DNA of 23,791 bases from CAYLNM01 sp964385045 (GCA_964385045.1 CAYLNM010000060.1:1-23791), one strand, 5' to 3'; numbered from the stretch's first letter, positions 8,531-16,224 are shown. Notes: generated by a model from the sequence alone, not told the origin. Made by a program: numbers and translations.

Positions 8531-8936
8531 CCGCCGGGGGCCGGTCGCCGGGGACTGGTCGCCGGGGACTGGTCGCCGGGGACTGGTCGCCGGGGACTGG
8601 TCGCCGCGGACTGGCCGCCGCGGACTGGCCGCCGGGGGCTGGCCGCCGGGGACTGGTCGCCGCGGGCTGGCCGCCGGGGACTGGTCGCCGCGGGCTGGCC
8701 GCCGGGGGCTGGCCGCCGGGGACTGGTCGCCGCGGGCTGGCCGCCGGGGNNNNNNNNNNNNNNNNNNNNNNNNNNNNNNNNNNNNNNNNNNNNNNNNNNN
8801 NNNNNNNNNNNNNNNNNNNNNNNNNNNNNNNNNNNNNNNNNNNNNNNNNTGGTCGCCGCGGGCTGGCCGCCGGGGACTGGTCGCCGCGGGCTGGCCGCCG
8901 GGGACTGGTCGCCGCGGGCTGGCCGCCGGGGATTGA
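8531..8936. repeat. 14-bp tandem repeat array, interrupted by an assembly gap
   Basis: The array begins at the base after the histidine-kinase stop codon. The unit is YCGCCGSGGRCTGG (14 bp). Fifteen full copies and a partial run from 8531 to 8749. After the gap, the last three bases of one copy and six more copies run from 8850 to 8936, the last ending in ATTGA. The first copies are nearly identical monomers. Further in, two variants (TCGCCGCGGGCTGG and CCGCCGGGGACTGG) mostly alternate, giving a 28-bp higher-order period. The unit is not a multiple of 3, so any reading frame gives a 14-residue period by arithmetic, not as evidence of coding. Neighbouring units can form short imperfect hairpins (CGGGGAC facing GTCGCCG). 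The true length is unknown because of the gap. Confidence 0.95.
8750..8849. other. 100-N assembly gap inside the repeat array
   Basis: There are exactly 100 N, the usual placeholder for a scaffold join of unknown length. It sits inside the tandem array, so the assembler very likely failed to resolve the repeats. No frame should be read across it. Confidence 0.97.
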
Positions 8937-9005
8937 CCGCAGGTCCGGGGGCGGCGATCGTGGGTGCGTCCGGCCGGTCGCCGGACCACCCGTGTCCATG
9001 AGCCC

Positions 9006-9608
9006 ATGAGCCTCCCGCCGCTTCGCCCCCGATTCTCCGCCGAGCTGCCCTGTCCGCCCGACGAGGCGATGGACCGGGTGCGGCGCGCCCTCGACGCGGC
9101 CGAGGGCCGCTTCGTCGGAGCGATCGCCGGCCACCACGCCGACGTGAACCTGCCGGCGCGGGAGCGGCGGATGTGGTCGCCCTGCCTGCACCTGGAGTTC
9201 CGGGAGGAGGACGGGCGTCCGGTGCTGCACGGCCTGCTCGCGCCGCAGCCCGCCGCGTGGACCTGCTACGCCCTCACCCTGCTGTCCACGATCACGGTGG
9301 CCGCGTTCGCCGCGTGCTTCGGGCTCGTGCAGTGGATGCTCGAGCGCCCGCCGACGGGCCTGGCGGTGATGACGGGCGCCATCCTGGTCTCGGTGGTGCT
9401 CTACCGCATCTCGCAGATGGGCCAGGAGGCGACGCGGCCGGAGATGCGGCGGCTGCGGGACTTCGCGTACGAGGCGATCGGCATCGAGGCCACGGCCGCG
9501 ACGGGGAGCGCGTCGGAATCCGCGTCCGCGACCGGGGCCGCCGGCGGGCCGGGCTCCCCCGGCGCCGTCGCTCGGCCCGAGATCGACGAGCCCGCCGGCA
9601 CCGCGTGA
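9006..9608 (+). CDS. Two-helix membrane protein of unknown function
   Basis: The 200-residue product has a soluble N-terminal part (1-80) with a 'MWSPCLHLEFREEDGRPVLHGLLAPQPAAW' style segment. Two membrane helices follow, at about 82-108 and 113-132. A charged stretch comes next, then an Ala/Ser/Gly-rich tail. I recall uncharacterised bacterial proteins with a 'WSP.L.L' segment before 'G...P.P..W' and two helices, and this may be one of them; no function is known to me. The ATG at 9006 is chosen because the upstream in-frame GTG (8964) would add an Arg-rich stub that continues out of the repeat flank. No ribosome binding site is visible. It follows the array by 69 bp. Confidence 0.75.
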   Translation: MSLPPLRPRFSAELPCPPDEAMDRVRRALDAAEGRFVGAIAGHHADVNLPARERRMWSPCLHLEFREEDGRPVLHGLLAPQPAAWTCYALTLLSTITVAAFAACFGLVQWMLERPPTGLAVMTGAILVSVVLYRISQMGQEATRPEMRRLRDFAYEAIGIEATAATGSASESASATGAAGGPGSPGAVARPEIDEPAGTA

Positions 9609-9653
9609 TTCCCGGACGCGCGGGCGGACGGACGACCGGGGCGGCGAAAGAGC

Positions 9654-9682
9654 GTGACACGTCTCCCCCCGCGGGGTAGGTT
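9654..9682 (+). promoter_or_regulatory. Promoter of the metallopeptidase gene
   Basis: GTGACA (9654-9659), a 17-bp spacer and TAGGTT (9677-9682) give a good -35/-10 pair. Transcription would begin near 9689, so the leader of about 70 nt contains the heptamer repeats at 9711-9745. Confidence 0.6.
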
Positions 9683-9710
9683 CGACGCGGCGGCTCCCGG
9701 GCCGCCGGTC

Positions 9711-9745
9711 ATCCCCGATCCCCGATCCCCGATCCCCGATCCCCG
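9711..9745. repeat. Five tandem ATCCCCG heptamers in the peptidase leader
   Basis: Five exact 7-bp copies span 35 bp. The minus strand therefore carries five GGGG runs spaced by three bases, a textbook G-quadruplex motif on the template strand. They lie between the promoter and the start codon at 9759. Confidence 0.95.
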
Positions 9746-9758
9746 GAGCCCCCGCCCC

Positions 9759-11501
9759 ATGTCCCGACGCCTCGCGCCCGCTCTCCTGGCCCTCGCCGCC
9801 GGGCTGCTCGCCGCCGCGCCGGCCACGGCCCTCGCCGCCGCCGAGACCGCCGGCGCCGCCGCCGCCGACGCGGCCCGCACCACCGCCCGCGCCGCCCGTG
9901 CCGAGGCCATCCTCGAGCGTCCCGCCCTCCGGCCCCCGGTCCGGGCCGCGGCGGTGTCGGACCCGGGCCTGCTGCTCGCCGCCCGCGCCGAGCACCGCCT
10001 CGCCGACGCGGAGCTCCTGGAGCTGCCCGGCCTGCCGGCCGCCGCGGCCGAGCTCACGGTCGAGCTGACCCTCGACGGCGAGCCGGCGACGATCGAGCTG
10101 CGCCCGCACTCGATCCGCTCGGCCGACCACCACCGCGTCCTGATCGACGACGGCGGATCCGACCTGGTCGAGATCGACCCCGCCCCGCTCCCGACCGTCC
10201 GCGGCGAGGTCGTGGGCCGGCCCGAGCTGCTCGTCGCCGGCGGCCTCGTGCGCGACGGCCTCGTCCTGTCGGTGATCCGAGCCGACGGCCGACGCACCTT
10301 CATCGAGCCGGCCGCGCTCGACGCCGCCCCCGGCCGCGCCCTGCACGTCGTCTACGAGGACCTCGCGGTGATCCCGATGCCGGGCCACGCGTGCGGCAAC
10401 GAGGGCTTCGGCCCGCCGCCGAACCCCGAGGACCCGCCGGCCGATCCGGGAGCGCCGGTCGAGGGCGGCGAGCTCGACGTGGCCGAGCTCGCCTGCGACG
10501 CCGACTTCGAGTACTTCCAGGACTACGGCAGCGTCGAGGAGGTGCAGGCCCGCATCGAGACCGTGATGAACACGGTGAACCTGCAGTACGAGTCGGAGGT
10601 CGGGATCACCCACGAGCTCACCGGGATCGTGGTCCGCACGACGTCGTTCGACCCCTACTCGTCCTTCGACTCCTTCGGGCTGCTGTGCGAGTTCATCGAG
10701 GAGTGGACCGAGAACCAGGGCGCGATCCCGCGCGACGTGGCCCAGCTCTTCACCGGCCGCAACGTCGACGGCGGCACCATCGGCCGGGCCGCCGACATCG
10801 GCGAGACCGGGATCTGCGTGAACGACGGCGGCTGCTCCGGCGGTCAGTTCGGCACCTTCGGCAGCTACTGCTTCTCGCAGTCGGACTTCAACGGCAACTT
10901 CGCCAGCGCGACCGACCTCTCGGCCCACGAGCTCGGCCACCTCTGGGGGGCCTTCCACTGCTCGTGCCCGAGCTTCACCATGAACCCGTTCATCACCAGC
11001 GCGAACGAGTTCTCCGGCGGCTCGATCTCGAGCATCATCGCCTATCGCAACACGCGGAGCTGCCTCAACGTGCCCGCCGAGCCGATCACGCCCGGGCCGT
11101 GCTGCCTGCCCAACGGATTCTGCGTCACCACCGACACCGAGGGCGGCTGCACCAACCAGGGCGGCACCTTCCTCGGGCCGAACGGCGACTGCGCCGAGTG
11201 CGATCAGCTCGTCGGCGCATGCTGCCTGCCGACGGGGGCCTGCGTCGAGCTGGACGAGGCGACCTGCGTCGCGGCGGGCGGCACGTTCGCCGGCAACGGG
11301 ACCACCTGCGCCGGCGGCGGATGCGACGCGGACTGCCCGGCCGACGTGGACGGCGACGGCGACGTGGCCTTCGGCGACCTGCTCGAGGTCCTCTCGTCCT
11401 TCGGCCCGTGCGACGGCTGCCCCGAGGACGTCTCGGGCGACGGCACGGTCGGCTTCGACGACGTCCTCGAGGTGCTCGCGACCTTCGGCCCCTGCCCGTG
11501 A
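9759..11501 (+). CDS. Secreted metzincin-type metallopeptidase with dockerin-like tail
   Basis: The 580-residue product has an N-terminal signal peptide (about 1-27). A propeptide-like region runs to about 240. The catalytic domain starts near 'CDADFEYFQDYGSVEEVQARIE' (about 245). The zinc motif HExxHxxGxxH is intact: His390, Glu391, His394, Gly397 and His400. Met408 follows as the likely Met-turn, as in reprolysin-like (M12B) enzymes, with many nearby Cys for disulfides. After the catalytic domain come two Cys-rich repeats beginning 'CCLP' (about 448-520). A dockerin-like pair of calcium-binding loops (about 529-578, 'DVDGDGDVAFGD' and 'DVSGDGTVGFDD') ends the protein. It should cleave proteins outside the cytoplasm; the tail may hold it at the cell surface. 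The substrate is unknown. The ATG at 9759 is the start that exposes the signal peptide. Confidence 0.92.
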   Translation: MSRRLAPALLALAAGLLAAAPATALAAAETAGAAAADAARTTARAARAEAILERPALRPPVRAAAVSDPGLLLAARAEHRLADAELLELPGLPAAAAELTVELTLDGEPATIELRPHSIRSADHHRVLIDDGGSDLVEIDPAPLPTVRGEVVGRPELLVAGGLVRDGLVLSVIRADGRRTFIEPAALDAAPGRALHVVYEDLAVIPMPGHACGNEGFGPPPNPEDPPADPGAPVEGGELDVAELACDADFEYFQDYGSVEEVQARIETVMNTVNLQYESEVGITHELTGIVVRTTSFDPYSSFDSFGLLCEFIEEWTENQGAIPRDVAQLFTGRNVDGGTIGRAADIGETGICVNDGGCSGGQFGTFGSYCFSQSDFNGNFASATDLSAHELGHLWGAFHCSCPSFTMNPFITSANEFSGGSISSIIAYRNTRSCLNVPAEPITPGPCCLPNGFCVTTDTEGGCTNQGGTFLGPNGDCAECDQLVGACCLPTGACVELDEATCVAAGGTFAGNGTTCAGGGCDADCPADVDGDGDVAFGDLLEVLSSFGPCDGCPEDVSGDGTVGFDDVLEVLATFGPCP

Positions 11502-11514
11502 GGTGAGCCGCGCC

Positions 11515-11548
11515 CGCCGGGGCGCGGCGACGCCGCCGCGCCCCGGCG
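11515..11548 (+). terminator. Strong hairpin after the metallopeptidase
   Basis: A perfect 14-bp GC stem (11515-11528 with 11535-11548) closes a 6-nt loop, 13 nt after the stop codon. No T-run follows, so it could be a terminator of the T-less kind or a 3' end stabiliser. It lies between convergent genes. Confidence 0.55.
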
Positions 11549-11619
11549 CGGAGCACGAGTCCCGAACGTGACGCGGGGCGTCCGGCCGATCGTCGGGCCC
11601 CCCGCGTCGTCGTCCGGGG

Positions 11620-11646
11620 CCGCCCGCCCGCGGCGACGGCGGGCGG
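11620..11646 (-). terminator. Hairpin after the metal-dependent hydrolase
   Basis: CCGCCCGCC (11620-11628) pairs with GGCGGGCGG (11638-11646) around a 9-nt loop, 20 nt beyond the stop of the minus-strand hydrolase gene. There is no T-run. Confidence 0.45.
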
Positions 11647-11666
11647 TGCGGCGAGGGATCGCGGCG

Positions 11667-12338
11667 TCAGTCGAAGGACCGCGACGCCCCCGGCTCGAGG
11701 GCGTGGACGGTGCCCGAGGTCGGCTTCAGGTTCGCCGGATCCTGCTCGATGGGCGGCCAGGTGTCGTAGTGGCACGGGATCACGTGGGGAGCGCCCACGA
11801 GGTCGGCGGCCTTCGAGGCCAGCTCCGGCCCCATGGTGAAGCGGTCGCCGATCGGCAGGATCGCGACCTGCGGGCGGTACAGCTCGCCGATCAGCCGCAT
11901 GTCGCCGAAGAGCCCGGTGTCGCCGGCGTGGTACACGACGACGCCGCCCATCTCGAGCACGATGCCGCAGGGCATGCCCATGTAGCGGCCCTCGTACGAG
12001 GAGGAGTGGAACGCCTGCGTGAAGGCGATCCACCCGAAGTCGTGGGCCACCCGGCCGCCGGGGTTCATCGGGCTCACCGCCTCGTGACCCTGCTCCTGCA
12101 GCCACTCGGTGAGCTCGAACGCCGCGTGCACGGTCGCGCCGGTGCGCCGGGCGATCGACAGCGTGTCGCCGACGTGGTCCGCGTGGCCGTGGGTGAGGGC
12201 CACGTGGGCGACGTCGAGCTCGTCGGCCGCGCACGAGGCCTTGGGGTTGCCGGTGAGGAACGGATCGACGACGAGGCGGCGGGTGCCGTCGTCGAGCAGG
12301 AAGGCCGAGTGGCCGAGGAACGTCAGCTCGAGGGACAT
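11667..12338 (-). CDS. UPF0173-type metal-dependent hydrolase (metallo-beta-lactamase fold)
   Basis: The 223-residue product matches the UPF0173/UlaG-like branch of the metallo-beta-lactamase fold over its full length. The metal ligands are visible: 'THGHADH' gives His50, His52, Asp54 and His55; 'FHSS' gives His111; 'HAGDT' gives Asp140; and His190 lies in 'IPCHYDTWP'. It lacks a signal peptide and should be cytoplasmic, cleaving a phosphoester, lactone or similar bond; family members are rarely characterised, so no substrate is assigned. The start has GGAG at a suitable distance on the minus strand. The lipoprotein gene ends 94 bp upstream on the same strand, so the two may share a transcript. 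Confidence 0.93.
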   Translation of the reverse strand: MSLELTFLGHSAFLLDDGTRRLVVDPFLTGNPKASCAADELDVAHVALTHGHADHVGDTLSIARRTGATVHAAFELTEWLQEQGHEAVSPMNPGGRVAHDFGWIAFTQAFHSSSYEGRYMGMPCGIVLEMGGVVVYHAGDTGLFGDMRLIGELYRPQVAILPIGDRFTMGPELASKAADLVGAPHVIPCHYDTWPPIEQDPANLKPTSGTVHALEPGASRSFD

Positions 12339-12432
12339 GCGTGGGCTCCGAAGGGTGGCGGGGGTGCGGCGCGGCCGGGGAGCGGCCGGATCGCCGCGGC
12401 GGACCGGGCGGCAGGGGGGACGGCGGTCCCGC

Positions 12433-13488
12433 TCACCGCCCGCGGTCGAAGGTCAGGTCGAGGGGGACGGCCCCGAGCGTCCCGTCCGCGTCCGCGGTGA
12501 CGCGGAGGAGGAGGCGGCCGGTCCATGCGAGGGCGACGGTCCGCGGGGCGGACCCGTCGGTGGGGCCGCCGCCGGCTCCGTCGGTGCCCGGCACGGGCGC
12601 CGCGGCCAGCGGGGTGACGCCCGCGAGGGGCGCGGGCCAGTCCAGGGGCGCGGAGTCGGCGGGCCCGTCCGGGCCGCCGGCGGTCCGGACGAGCTCGCCG
12701 CCCGCCGCCCGCGTCCATCCCCGGGCCGGCGGGGCCTTCGCCGCGGTGCCGTCCACGGGCACCAGTCGCAGTCGGCCTGCCTCGGTGGGCTCGGCCCGCA
12801 GCGGTCCGTCGGGGCCGACGACCTGCGCGGCGCCGCTCGCGAGCCACGTGCCCTCGCGGCCGGGCAGGGCGCGGACCGCCCGTCGCCGCGAGAGGTCGGT
12901 CAGGTCCACGATCACGGGGACGTAGGCCCACTCCCCGGGGCCGTTGCGCTCGGGCGCGAACAGCAGCAGCCGATTCCCGTCCGGCGACACCGAGGCTGCC
13001 GGGCCGGCCGCCGGCGGCAGGAGGCGGGTCTCGTCGAGGATCTCGAGCTCGGGGAACGCGCCGAGGTAGGCGAAGGGGCCGCGGATCCGCGCGAGGCCGA
13101 CGTCGGGCCCGACGAGCACCAGCTCGACCGGGCCGCCCTCGGTGGCGGCGGCGGGGCGGGGGACCGCGAGCTCGATCGTCCGCACCGTCGCCCCGCGGCG
13201 GCCGGGCAGGCGGGGCAGGATCGGGGCCGCGGCCCCGGTTGCAGGGTCGACGTCCAGCAGCACGGTGGAGCCGGGGGTGCGGTCCCGCCAGGCCCGCAGC
13301 ACGTACGCCGAGCCGTCGGGCCCGACCTCCACCGAGCGGATGGGCCCGGTCCCGACGAGGGCCGCCTCGCGTTCGCAGCCTCCGGCGAGGGCGCCGAGGG
13401 CGCCCACGAGGGCGGCGGCGGCGACTCGCCGGCGGGCTCGGCGGCGACCGGGGCCGCCGCAGCGGGCGACGCCGGCGGCCAGGGGCAT
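12433..13488 (-). CDS. Lipoprotein with beta-propeller-like segments
   Basis: The 351-residue product has an Arg-rich N-terminus ('GRRRARRR'), a hydrophobic stretch and the lipobox Leu-Ala-Gly-Gly-Cys38, so it should be a lipid-anchored envelope protein. The mature part is beta-rich with short WD40/PD40-like strands such as 'VEVGPDGSAYVL' and 'SVSPDGNRLLLF', suggesting a propeller or a protein that binds partners; no enzyme motif is seen. ATG 13488 gives a normal signal-peptide length. ATG 13584 would add 32 residues but lies just 9 nt from a -10-like element, so it cannot be dismissed. It is the upstream member of a minus-strand pair with the hydrolase. Confidence 0.75.
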   Translation of the reverse strand: MPLAAGVARCGGPGRRRARRRVAAAALVGALGALAGGCEREAALVGTGPIRSVEVGPDGSAYVLRAWRDRTPGSTVLLDVDPATGAAAPILPRLPGRRGATVRTIELAVPRPAAATEGGPVELVLVGPDVGLARIRGPFAYLGAFPELEILDETRLLPPAAGPAASVSPDGNRLLLFAPERNGPGEWAYVPVIVDLTDLSRRRAVRALPGREGTWLASGAAQVVGPDGPLRAEPTEAGRLRLVPVDGTAAKAPPARGWTRAAGGELVRTAGGPDGPADSAPLDWPAPLAGVTPLAAAPVPGTDGAGGGPTDGSAPRTVALAWTGRLLLRVTADADGTLGAVPLDLTFDRGR

Positions 13489-13592
13489 CCCCCGGCGCAA
13501 GGGCCGGGCCGACGAGCTCGGCCGCGGCGGCGATGCAGCGGGAGCGCGGGGGCCGGAGGCGGGGCTGACGGGGGCGGCGAGCATCGCGGGAC

Positions 13593-13598
13593 AGGGTA
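13593..13598 (-). promoter_or_regulatory. -10-like element for the minus-strand lipoprotein
   Basis: TACCCT on the minus strand. Transcription would begin near 13586, giving a leader of about 98 nt to ATG 13488, or a near-leaderless message from ATG 13584. No good -35 is visible. Confidence 0.35.
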
Positions 13599-13783
13599 TC
13601 GCCGGGACCGGGCCCGGCCGCGGTCGACCCGCCGCCGCATCCCTCGCTCGGAGGTCCGCGGACCCGCGCAGGGCTTGCCTCGCCCGCACGACCGCGAGGG
13701 TCCACCGGTCGGGGGCGAGGGGCGGGGCACCCGGGCCCACGCCGCCGCGCGTCCGACTCGATGGTGGGGGCGGAGGTGCAGTC

Positions 13784-15358
13784 ATGACGTCACGACGCAT
13801 CCACGCCCTGCTCGTGACGCTGCCGGCCGTCGGGCTCGCGGCCGGAGCGGTGGTGCTGGCGACGATGATGGCCGAGGCGGTGCTGCGGGGCGGCGACGCC
13901 GATCGGGCCGTCCTCGTGGGCCTTTTCGCCTGGCCCATGGCCGTGGCCGCGGTCTCCTTCCTGGCCCGCGCGGTCTGCGCGGTGCGGGACAGCGGGCGCC
14001 CGGACCCGGTGCGGACGCTCGGCATCACGCCGGTGGGCGGAGCCTGGCGCATCCCGGTGCGCCGCCGTCACCCGCTGTCCACCGCCTGCCTCGTGGTCTC
14101 CGCCGCCGGCGTCCTCATGGCCGCCCTGACCGCCCTCGGCGTGCTCGCGAGCCCGGCGTGGTGGCACCTCGCGGTGTCGGTGGGCGGGTCGCTGGTGATC
14201 GGCTGGGGCTCCCTCGCGGTCGCGTCGGTGCTCGACCGGGACGGCCGCGCGTCGATGGTGCTCGAGCCGCGCGAGCAGGTCCTGATCCTGCCCCGGGCCG
14301 TCGGCCGTCCGCAGGTCGTGCGCGTCGCCCTCGGCCGCGTGCGGTCGGTGATGCCCGAACGGCAGGGGCCGCTGGGCCTCCTGCAGCGCGTGAGCGTCGA
14401 GTTCGACGACGAGCTGCTCGGCCGGGGCGTGCGGCAGGTGCTGCTCCGCGGCGTCGACCCGGGCCGCGCGATGGACCTGACGGCGTGGCTGCGCGGCTGG
14501 GTGGCCTCGGCCGGCGGCACCCCGGCGGCCCCGGCGGCCCCGGCGGCGTCCACCTCACCCGGGCGGAGCGCGGCGCCGAGCCTTCTCCACGCGACGACCC
14601 CCGCGGCCGTCGTCGCCACCGCCGCCGCGCCGCCCCCCGTCGCCCACGTCCACGCCTCGCCGGCCGCGCCGCCCTCCGCGGCACCGCATGTCCCGGCCGC
14701 CGCCCACGCCGGCATCGCCCCCGCGCCGCATGCCGCCGCGGCCGTCACCATGAGCCCCCGACGGGCTCCGCGGCGCGGCGCGGCGATGACCGCCCTGATC
14801 GGACGCGTGAACATGCCCGCCGCGCTCTCGGGCCTCGGGCTCGCGTGCGTGCTCGCGCTGGTCGCGATGGGCGTGCGGATCGACCCACGGTCCTCGGTCG
14901 CCCGGCCGGTCGCGGCGACGCCGGAGCCCGCGGTCGTGGGCGTCATCGGCACGTCGATCGACGGCGACCCGGTCACGGCGGAGGGCCTCGGGGCCCCCTG
15001 GATCTGGGTGATCGAGGCGTCGCCCGCGAGCGGCGTCAGCGACCAGCAGGTCGGCGTCCTCGGGCCGCTGCGGGAGCGATTCCGGGGCGCGGCCCGCTTC
15101 CGCGTGGTGCTGGTCGCGGGCGAGCGGGCGGGCGAGCAGCCCGACGCCCGACTCGCGCAGCGCTACGCCGCCCGGCACGGCCTTCCGCCCGGCATGGTGC
15201 TGCTGCGCCCCGAGTCCGGCGTGCCGGTACCGCGTCACCGGCTCCTCACCGCCGATGGCCGGGTCGTCCACGAGGCGACCGGCTTCATGTCCGGGGGCTC
15301 GATCGAGCGTCAGATCGGCGTCCGCCAGGCCGCCGCCCGCATGGAGGAGCGCCCGTGA
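13784..15358 (+). CDS. Polytopic membrane protein with C-terminal thioredoxin-like domain
   Basis: The 524-residue product starts at an ATG with a strong GGAGG (13772-13776, 7-nt spacing). Four membrane helices occur in the first 150 residues (about 7-30, 44-66, 97-120 and 127-149). A cytoplasmic-looking domain of about 100 residues follows. Then comes an Ala/Pro/His-rich linker (about 240-325), a fifth helix (about 348-366) and an outer domain of about 150 residues. That last domain reads like a thioredoxin or SCO-type fold ('APWIWVIEAS', 'FRVVLVAGE', 'LLTADGRVVHEATGF') but has no CxxC, so redox activity is unlikely. Its stop overlaps the start of the next gene (GTGA at 15355-15358), which implies translational coupling. 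I do not recognise the family. Confidence 0.85.
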   Translation: MTSRRIHALLVTLPAVGLAAGAVVLATMMAEAVLRGGDADRAVLVGLFAWPMAVAAVSFLARAVCAVRDSGRPDPVRTLGITPVGGAWRIPVRRRHPLSTACLVVSAAGVLMAALTALGVLASPAWWHLAVSVGGSLVIGWGSLAVASVLDRDGRASMVLEPREQVLILPRAVGRPQVVRVALGRVRSVMPERQGPLGLLQRVSVEFDDELLGRGVRQVLLRGVDPGRAMDLTAWLRGWVASAGGTPAAPAAPAASTSPGRSAAPSLLHATTPAAVVATAAAPPPVAHVHASPAAPPSAAPHVPAAAHAGIAPAPHAAAAVTMSPRRAPRRGAAMTALIGRVNMPAALSGLGLACVLALVAMGVRIDPRSSVARPVAATPEPAVVGVIGTSIDGDPVTAEGLGAPWIWVIEASPASGVSDQQVGVLGPLRERFRGAARFRVVLVAGERAGEQPDARLAQRYAARHGLPPGMVLLRPESGVPVPRHRLLTADGRVVHEATGFMSGGSIERQIGVRQAAARMEERP

Positions 15359-16194
15359 GTCCCGTTCCGTCACGTCTCCGCGGTCCGCGTCGGACCCCGG
15401 GCGGCCCGCCCCGGTCGCGCGTGGCCGTGGCCACGGCAGTGCTCGGCGCCGCGGCGCTGCTCGCCGGCGGCTGCGGCCATGGCACCGCGGCCGCCGGTGA
15501 CCGCGAGGAGCCGGAGGAGGAGCGGCTCGTCGAGCTGCTCCGCGTCCTCGGTCACGATCGCGAGGATCGCGCGGAGGAGTCGCCTGCGGGTCGCACGCCG
15601 GGCCGTCTGGCGATGACGATCGAGCGCCCGTCCGCGTTCGGGACCGACCGGGTGGTGCCGCCGGCCGATCACGAGGCCGCCTCGCGGCTCACGCCGGAGG
15701 AGGTCCTGCTGTCCTTCGCGATGTACGGCGACGAGGGGCGGCACGCCGAGCAGTGGGAGCTGCTCTCGGAGCCGACCCGCCGGGCGTGGCGGGAGCGGGT
15801 GCGCCGCGCCGCGCGACGGGTCGGCCTGCCCGAGGTCGAGGACCGGGTCGCGGCGAGCGAGGCCCGCCGCCTCTGGGCCCGCGGCTTCGACGCGGGCGGG
15901 CCCGCGATCACCGATCTCGCCGTCCGCTGGCGTACCACCGTCGCCGACGACCGGGCGACGGTTCGGATCCTCCGCGAGGACGGAACGGTGGTGGACGACG
16001 TGCCGCTGGTCCGAGAGCACGGCGGATGGCGGCTCGAGCTCGCCGACCGCCTCGGGACGCCGGGCGACGCCGGCGGCTCGGACCAGGACGACGCCGGCGG
16101 CGGCGACGGCGGGACGGGTCACGGGTCCCCGGCCGCTTCGGCCGCGGCGCCCCGGTCGACCGACTCCGACCCCGCGGGCGGGCTCGGCGGCTGA
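15355..16194 (+). CDS. Lipoprotein coupled to the membrane protein upstream
   Basis: The 279-residue product starts at a GTG whose last two bases are also the first two of the upstream TGA, a GTGA overlap typical of coupled translation. Residues 1-40 form a lipoprotein signal peptide with the lipobox Leu-Ala-Gly-Gly-Cys40. The mature part is acidic and helical at first. A middle region (about 125-235) follows, with 'PEEVLLSFAMYGDEGRHAEQWELL' and a beta-rich 'VRWRTTVADDRATVRILREDG'. This layout is common in lipoproteins that fold like NTF2/DUF4878 domains; that is a guess from pattern. The tail is Gly/Asp/Ser low-complexity. Together with the membrane protein it may form an envelope complex. 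Confidence 0.8.
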   Translation: MSPVPSRLRGPRRTPGGPPRSRVAVATAVLGAAALLAGGCGHGTAAAGDREEPEEERLVELLRVLGHDREDRAEESPAGRTPGRLAMTIERPSAFGTDRVVPPADHEAASRLTPEEVLLSFAMYGDEGRHAEQWELLSEPTRRAWRERVRRAARRVGLPEVEDRVAASEARRLWARGFDAGGPAITDLAVRWRTTVADDRATVRILREDGTVVDDVPLVREHGGWRLELADRLGTPGDAGGSDQDDAGGGDGGTGHGSPAASAAAPRSTDSDPAGGLGG

Positions 16195-16204
16195 CCCCGC
16201 CCTT

Positions 16205-16224
16205 CGGCCGCAGTCGGGCGGCCG
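16205..16224 (+). terminator. Hairpin after the coupled lipoprotein
   Basis: CGGCCGC (16205-16211) pairs with GCGGCCG (16218-16224) around a 6-nt loop, 11 nt past the stop. There is no T-run. It may end the two-gene transcript. Confidence 0.4.

Noticed and set aside
8531..8936. CRISPR array
   Set aside because: There are no unique spacers; the copies are contiguous 14-bp units.
8355..9009. Open frames through the 14-bp array that encode 'RRGLVAGDWSPGTG' repeats
   Set aside because: A 14-bp unit gives a 14-residue period in every open frame, and the frames run through the N gap. They show no independent sign of coding.
14521..14750. Ala/Pro repeats in the membrane-protein linker as a separate repeat element
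   Set aside because: They are in-frame low-complexity coding sequence, common in GC-rich genomes.
12109..15354. Very long plus-strand frame running into the coupled lipoprotein gene
   Set aside because: Its upstream part lies opposite two good minus-strand genes and across the membrane-protein gene in another frame. Only the part from GTG 15355 has a signal peptide and lipobox.
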